The position numbers and the translations under genes were made by a program. 64,000 bases of DNA from Methanocorpusculum labreanum Z (GTDB lineage: Archaea; Halobacteriota; Methanomicrobia; Methanomicrobiales; Methanocorpusculaceae). The stretch spans positions 291,921 to 355,920 of the forward strand of contig NC_008942.1 in NCBI RefSeq assembly GCF_000015765.1, given 5' to 3'. The notes under the pieces were generated by a model. The model was given only the letters and a program-made list of their open reading frames with translations. It was not told where the DNA came from and searched no databases. Below, one piece after another: positions 61,642 through 64,000 of the stretch. The first letter of the stretch is position 1. Every line of letters begins with the position of its first letter.

Positions 61642-62880
61642 ATGGAGATACGCCAACATATATCCATGCAGAAAAAGCTGATTATGTTTTTGATGGCACT
61701 TCTTGTGTGTGTCATGGTAGTTTTTACCGCAGGATGTACTGATACGGGAAGTGATAATGCTACCGTGGAGATTCTCTATACTGGAGCCGGAACCATGCCG
61801 GGGCTTCTCGCGACCGGTCAGATCGACGGATACATCAACTGGCAGCCTTTTGTTGCCGTCGCATTAGAGGGTGACATCGGAAAAGTAATCTCCTACAGTC
61901 AGGATCTTCCACCTAAAGGAACGTGGACAAACCACACCTGCTGCGTGTTTGGGGCCAACTCCAAAGCTCTGGAAAATCCAGAAATTGCCGCAAGTCTTTC
62001 GGCTCTGATGATCCTTGGAAACAAGTATATCAATGATAATCCGGATAACGCAGCCGTATTAACTGCTGACTGGCTCTTCTCCAGTCAGAACATGACCTAT
62101 GGAAATGTCACGGTCAGTTCAATTGACGTGATGAAGACCTCGATCCCGACGATCAAGTTCTCCAGCGAAGTTACCGAATCCTGGATGGACAGTAATCAGG
62201 CGTTCATCCTGTCCCAGCGTGAACTTGGACTCGTTACTTCCAAACTCGCCACGACATCCGCGGATGAATCTGCAGAAATCCTTTATGACTTCGGTCCGTA
62301 TGAGTCGGCTGTTTTACAGGTTGAAAGCGGAACATTCATCACGCCTGCGGCGACCTCGACCATCTCAATCGGGTATCTGCCAAGCGATCACCACGCACCT
62401 CTGTTCGTTCTCCTGAAAGATTGGGAGTACTTTAAGGATACCTATAACTGCTATCTGAAACCCGTCACGGAAAAGACCGGAAAGATCACCGATGCTGAAC
62501 TTTACACCAATGGTCAGAAGATCGCCGATGTCAAGCTCGTTGAAGGAACCGGCGGACCTCAGCTGATGACCCTTCTCCAGCAGAATGCTATCCAGTATGC
62601 ACTTGCCGGCACGCCGCCTTTCATCAGCGCGGTTGATAAGAGTACAGGTGACATGAGTCTCAAGATTCTCTCTCCAATCATGCTTGAAGGATCCGGACTT
62701 GTCGCATCCGTCTCTTCCCCCGCAAACGACTGGAATAGTTTTGTTTCATGGGTCAAATCACGCAGTGCCGAAGGCAAGAATGTGGTTCTTGGCGATCCCC
62801 AGCTTGGATCCATTCAGGATGTTCAGCTGAAAGCTGCTCTTGAATCGGCTGGTATTGTCTACGTGGTAAAATCCGCGTAA
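61642..62880 (+). CDS. ABC substrate-binding lipoprotein, sulfonate/nitrate type, lobes in permuted order
   Basis: 412 residues from the ATG at 61642; a TATA-like AATTATACTT lies about 25-30 bp upstream, and an ATG at 61666 is the alternative. Lipobox FTAGC (C32). Residues 42-220 match the usual C-terminal lobe (TMPGLLATGQIDGYINWQPF). Residues 240-412 match the usual N-terminal start (TISIGYLPSDHHAPLF) through the lobe-crossing segment (GKNVVLGDPQLGSIQDVQLK). Normal order is reversed, so this is a circular permutant with a new linker (220-239). Permease and ATPase genes follow. Confidence 0.87.
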   Translation: MEIRQHISMQKKLIMFLMALLVCVMVVFTAGCTDTGSDNATVEILYTGAGTMPGLLATGQIDGYINWQPFVAVALEGDIGKVISYSQDLPPKGTWTNHTCCVFGANSKALENPEIAASLSALMILGNKYINDNPDNAAVLTADWLFSSQNMTYGNVTVSSIDVMKTSIPTIKFSSEVTESWMDSNQAFILSQRELGLVTSKLATTSADESAEILYDFGPYESAVLQVESGTFITPAATSTISIGYLPSDHHAPLFVLLKDWEYFKDTYNCYLKPVTEKTGKITDAELYTNGQKIADVKLVEGTGGPQLMTLLQQNAIQYALAGTPPFISAVDKSTGDMSLKILSPIMLEGSGLVASVSSPANDWNSFVSWVKSRSAEGKNVVLGDPQLGSIQDVQLKAALESAGIVYVVKSA

Positions 62881-62885
62881 ACTTC

Positions 62886-62905
62886 CTCACTTTTTTTTAT
62901 TTTAT
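62886..62905 (+). terminator. T-rich terminator after the binding-protein gene
   Basis: A T8 run at about 62891-62898 with further T's follows the stop. It may end most transcripts before the permease gene. Confidence 0.45.
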
Positions 62906-63025
62906 CATTACATCTGATGTGTCCTGTCTCGTTAACACGGACATCAGATTCACTTAAAACAAGTAACACATTTGATATTCTGCAAGATCCACATACATAA
63001 AAGAGGATGGTGAGCATCAAAGATC

Positions 63026-63787
63026 ATGAAATGGTACATTAAGCTGATACTTCCGGCACTGGTTCTCGTAGTGTGGGAAGTTGCGGCAATTCTGATGAAT
63101 AATGCATACATCCTTCCGCGGGTGGAAACCGTTCTCGCAGTCTTTGCAACCCCGTTTGCCGATCTTTACGGCTGCGGGAGTCTTGTGGAGAACAGCTGGG
63201 TCAGTATTTACCGGGTAACTCTTGGTTTCATCATTGCCTGTGTAATCGCCGTCCCTCTGGGGATCATTCTCGGCAGGTATCCTGTTCTTGAACAATTTTC
63301 AGACAGTCTGATCCAGATCCTGCGTCCCATTCCTCCGATGGCGTGGGTGCCTTTATCCCTTGCATGGTTTGGTCTTGGGCTTACGCCGATCCTGTTTATT
63401 ATTGTGATCGGCTGTATCTTCCCGATTCTTGTCAATACTATTGACGGTGTGAAGAGGGTGAAGAGAAGTTGGGTCGAAACCGCTAAGATTTATCAGGCAA
63501 ATGAACGCCAGATCATCACCAAGGTCATTATTCCGGCTGCGGGTCCTGCAATCTGGAACGGTCTTCGTGTCGGTTTCGGCATTGCATGGATGAGCGTTGT
63601 CGCAGCGGAAATGATGCCTGGGACCGTCTCGGGTCTTGGATATCTCATCATGTATACCTATAACTGGGGTCAGGTCCAGATGGTTATCGCAGGTATGATT
63701 GCCATAGGCATCATCGGCATTGCCATGGATCAGTTCTTCCAGTATGTAATGCGAACGAAGTTTGCCTGGGAGGTGCTTGACAAATGA
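63026..63787 (+). CDS. ABC transporter permease, sulfonate/nitrate type
   Basis: 253 residues, about six helices. EAA loop [20 protein letters not shown] and then [20 protein letters not shown]. The [20 protein letters not shown] segment is typical of SsuC/TauC/NrtB. Overlaps the ATPase start by 4 bp. Confidence 0.93.
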   Translation: MKWYIKLILPALVLVVWEVAAILMNNAYILPRVETVLAVFATPFADLYGCGSLVENSWVSIYRVTLGFIIACVIAVPLGIILGRYPVLEQFSDSLIQILRPIPPMAWVPLSLAWFGLGLTPILFIIVIGCIFPILVNTIDGVKRVKRSWVETAKIYQANERQIITKVIIPAAGPAIWNGLRVGFGIAWMSVVAAEMMPGTVSGLGYLIMYTYNWGQVQMVIAGMIAIGIIGIAMDQFFQYVMRTKFAWEVLDK

Positions 63788-64000
63788 CAGACTGGGATAA
63801 AGTATGGGTGAAAGTGGAAGACGCTACGAAAACGTTCTCTTCCCGAAAAGGCGATGTTACTGCCTTGGAGCATGTTAATCTTGAGGTTCATGACGGGCAG
63901 TTCGTCTGCCTGCTCGGCCCCTCGGGATGCGGGAAGACCACCCTCCTTCGTATGATCGGCGGTCTTGATGTTCCAACAAGCGGAACCGTCTCCATAGATG
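63784..64000 (+). CDS. ABC transporter ATP-binding protein, cut by the window end
   Basis: 72 codons visible from ATG 63784. Walker [21 protein letters not shown] is clear, with a typical N-terminal strand before it. SsuB/NrtD class by context with the permease. Confidence 0.93.
   Translation, partial: MTDWDKVWVKVEDATKTFSSRKGDVTALEHVNLEVHDGQFVCLLGPSGCGKTTLLRMIGGLDVPTSGTVSID

Noticed and set aside
1..64000. CRISPR arrays, rRNA genes or replication origins
   Set aside because: No regularly spaced repeats, rRNA segments or Cdc6/origin-like repeats were seen.

Overview
The window reads as chromosomal DNA of a methanogenic archaeon. Direct evidence is two methanogenesis-marker genes (marker 14 at 13461-14951 and marker 8 at 35167-36027), SepCysS of tRNA-dependent cysteine synthesis (37024-38202), CDP-archaeol synthase, a tetraether-synthase-like radical SAM protein, archaeal DnaG primase, FEN-1, an LSm protein, aSUI1, archaeal NusA, L30e, Sec61-beta, cupin-type phosphoglucose isomerase and the N-epsilon-acetyl-beta-lysine genes ablA/ablB. 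Moderate GC, many 4-bp gene overlaps, TATA boxes about 25 bp before likely leaderless starts, and the mix of families suggest Methanomicrobiales, possibly close to Methanocorpusculum; that placement is an inference from gene content only.

Layout. 1-1529: C-terminally cut phage/plasmid-type replication ATPase with a broken Walker A. 1687-5646: small stress and redox genes (VOC protein, Sec61-beta, amidohydrolase, Usp, four-CBS protein, thioredoxin, Cys-rich protein). 5675-6187: a non-coding element with terminal inverted repeats. 6228-10588: minus-strand metabolic run (aldolase, argF, purD, pyrE, carS). 10658-12787: Tes-like radical SAM plus DUF2115. 13229-15617: marker 14 cluster, Cys-rich winged-helix protein and LSm. 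15919-17919: metal/corrinoid-type binding lipoprotein plus methyltransferase behind an AT-rich palindromic region. 18221-21063: ACT-domain protein, tRNA-Leu, degenerate P-loop protein plus MscS. 21313-23578: MarR, DUF169 and nitroreductase with two perfect operators. 23668-25505: a serine hydrolase apparently joined by deletion to an aldo/keto reductase remnant.

25622-31049: radical SAM, TrmO, DUF364, NifX-like, two MinD-type ATPases carrying ferredoxin domains, DUF134 and DUF5320; two promoters share a 12-bp motif. 31166-34716: beta-lysine osmolyte genes with a second aminomutase whose substrate-binding residues differ. 35167-40120: marker 8, an acyltransferase-like membrane protein, then a four-gene run of a 59-aa protein, SepCysS, a peptide-modifying-type radical SAM and TauE. 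40138-42883: flavodoxin, small membrane protein, MarR and an MFS exporter. 42978-49022: rpiA, fen, presenilin-type protease, tRNA-Gly, hemD-like, pgi, dnaG. 49122-52747: pilin, pyrC, hypE-hypA-hypC. 52806-56808: tRNA-Ser and an overlapping RNA-processing operon (thpR, cca, larE-like, thiI). 56911-59866: DEAD-box helicase, L30e, NusA. 59928-61462: mobA and panE. 61642-64000: an ABC importer of the sulfonate/nitrate class whose binding protein has its two lobes in swapped order.

The most unusual items are the circularly permuted binding protein, the aminomutase paralogue predicted not to use lysine, the SepCysS operon with its small coupled partner, the NifX/MinD/DUF134 cluster with a shared promoter motif, and two unrelated MarR promoters with identical TATA-operator geometry.
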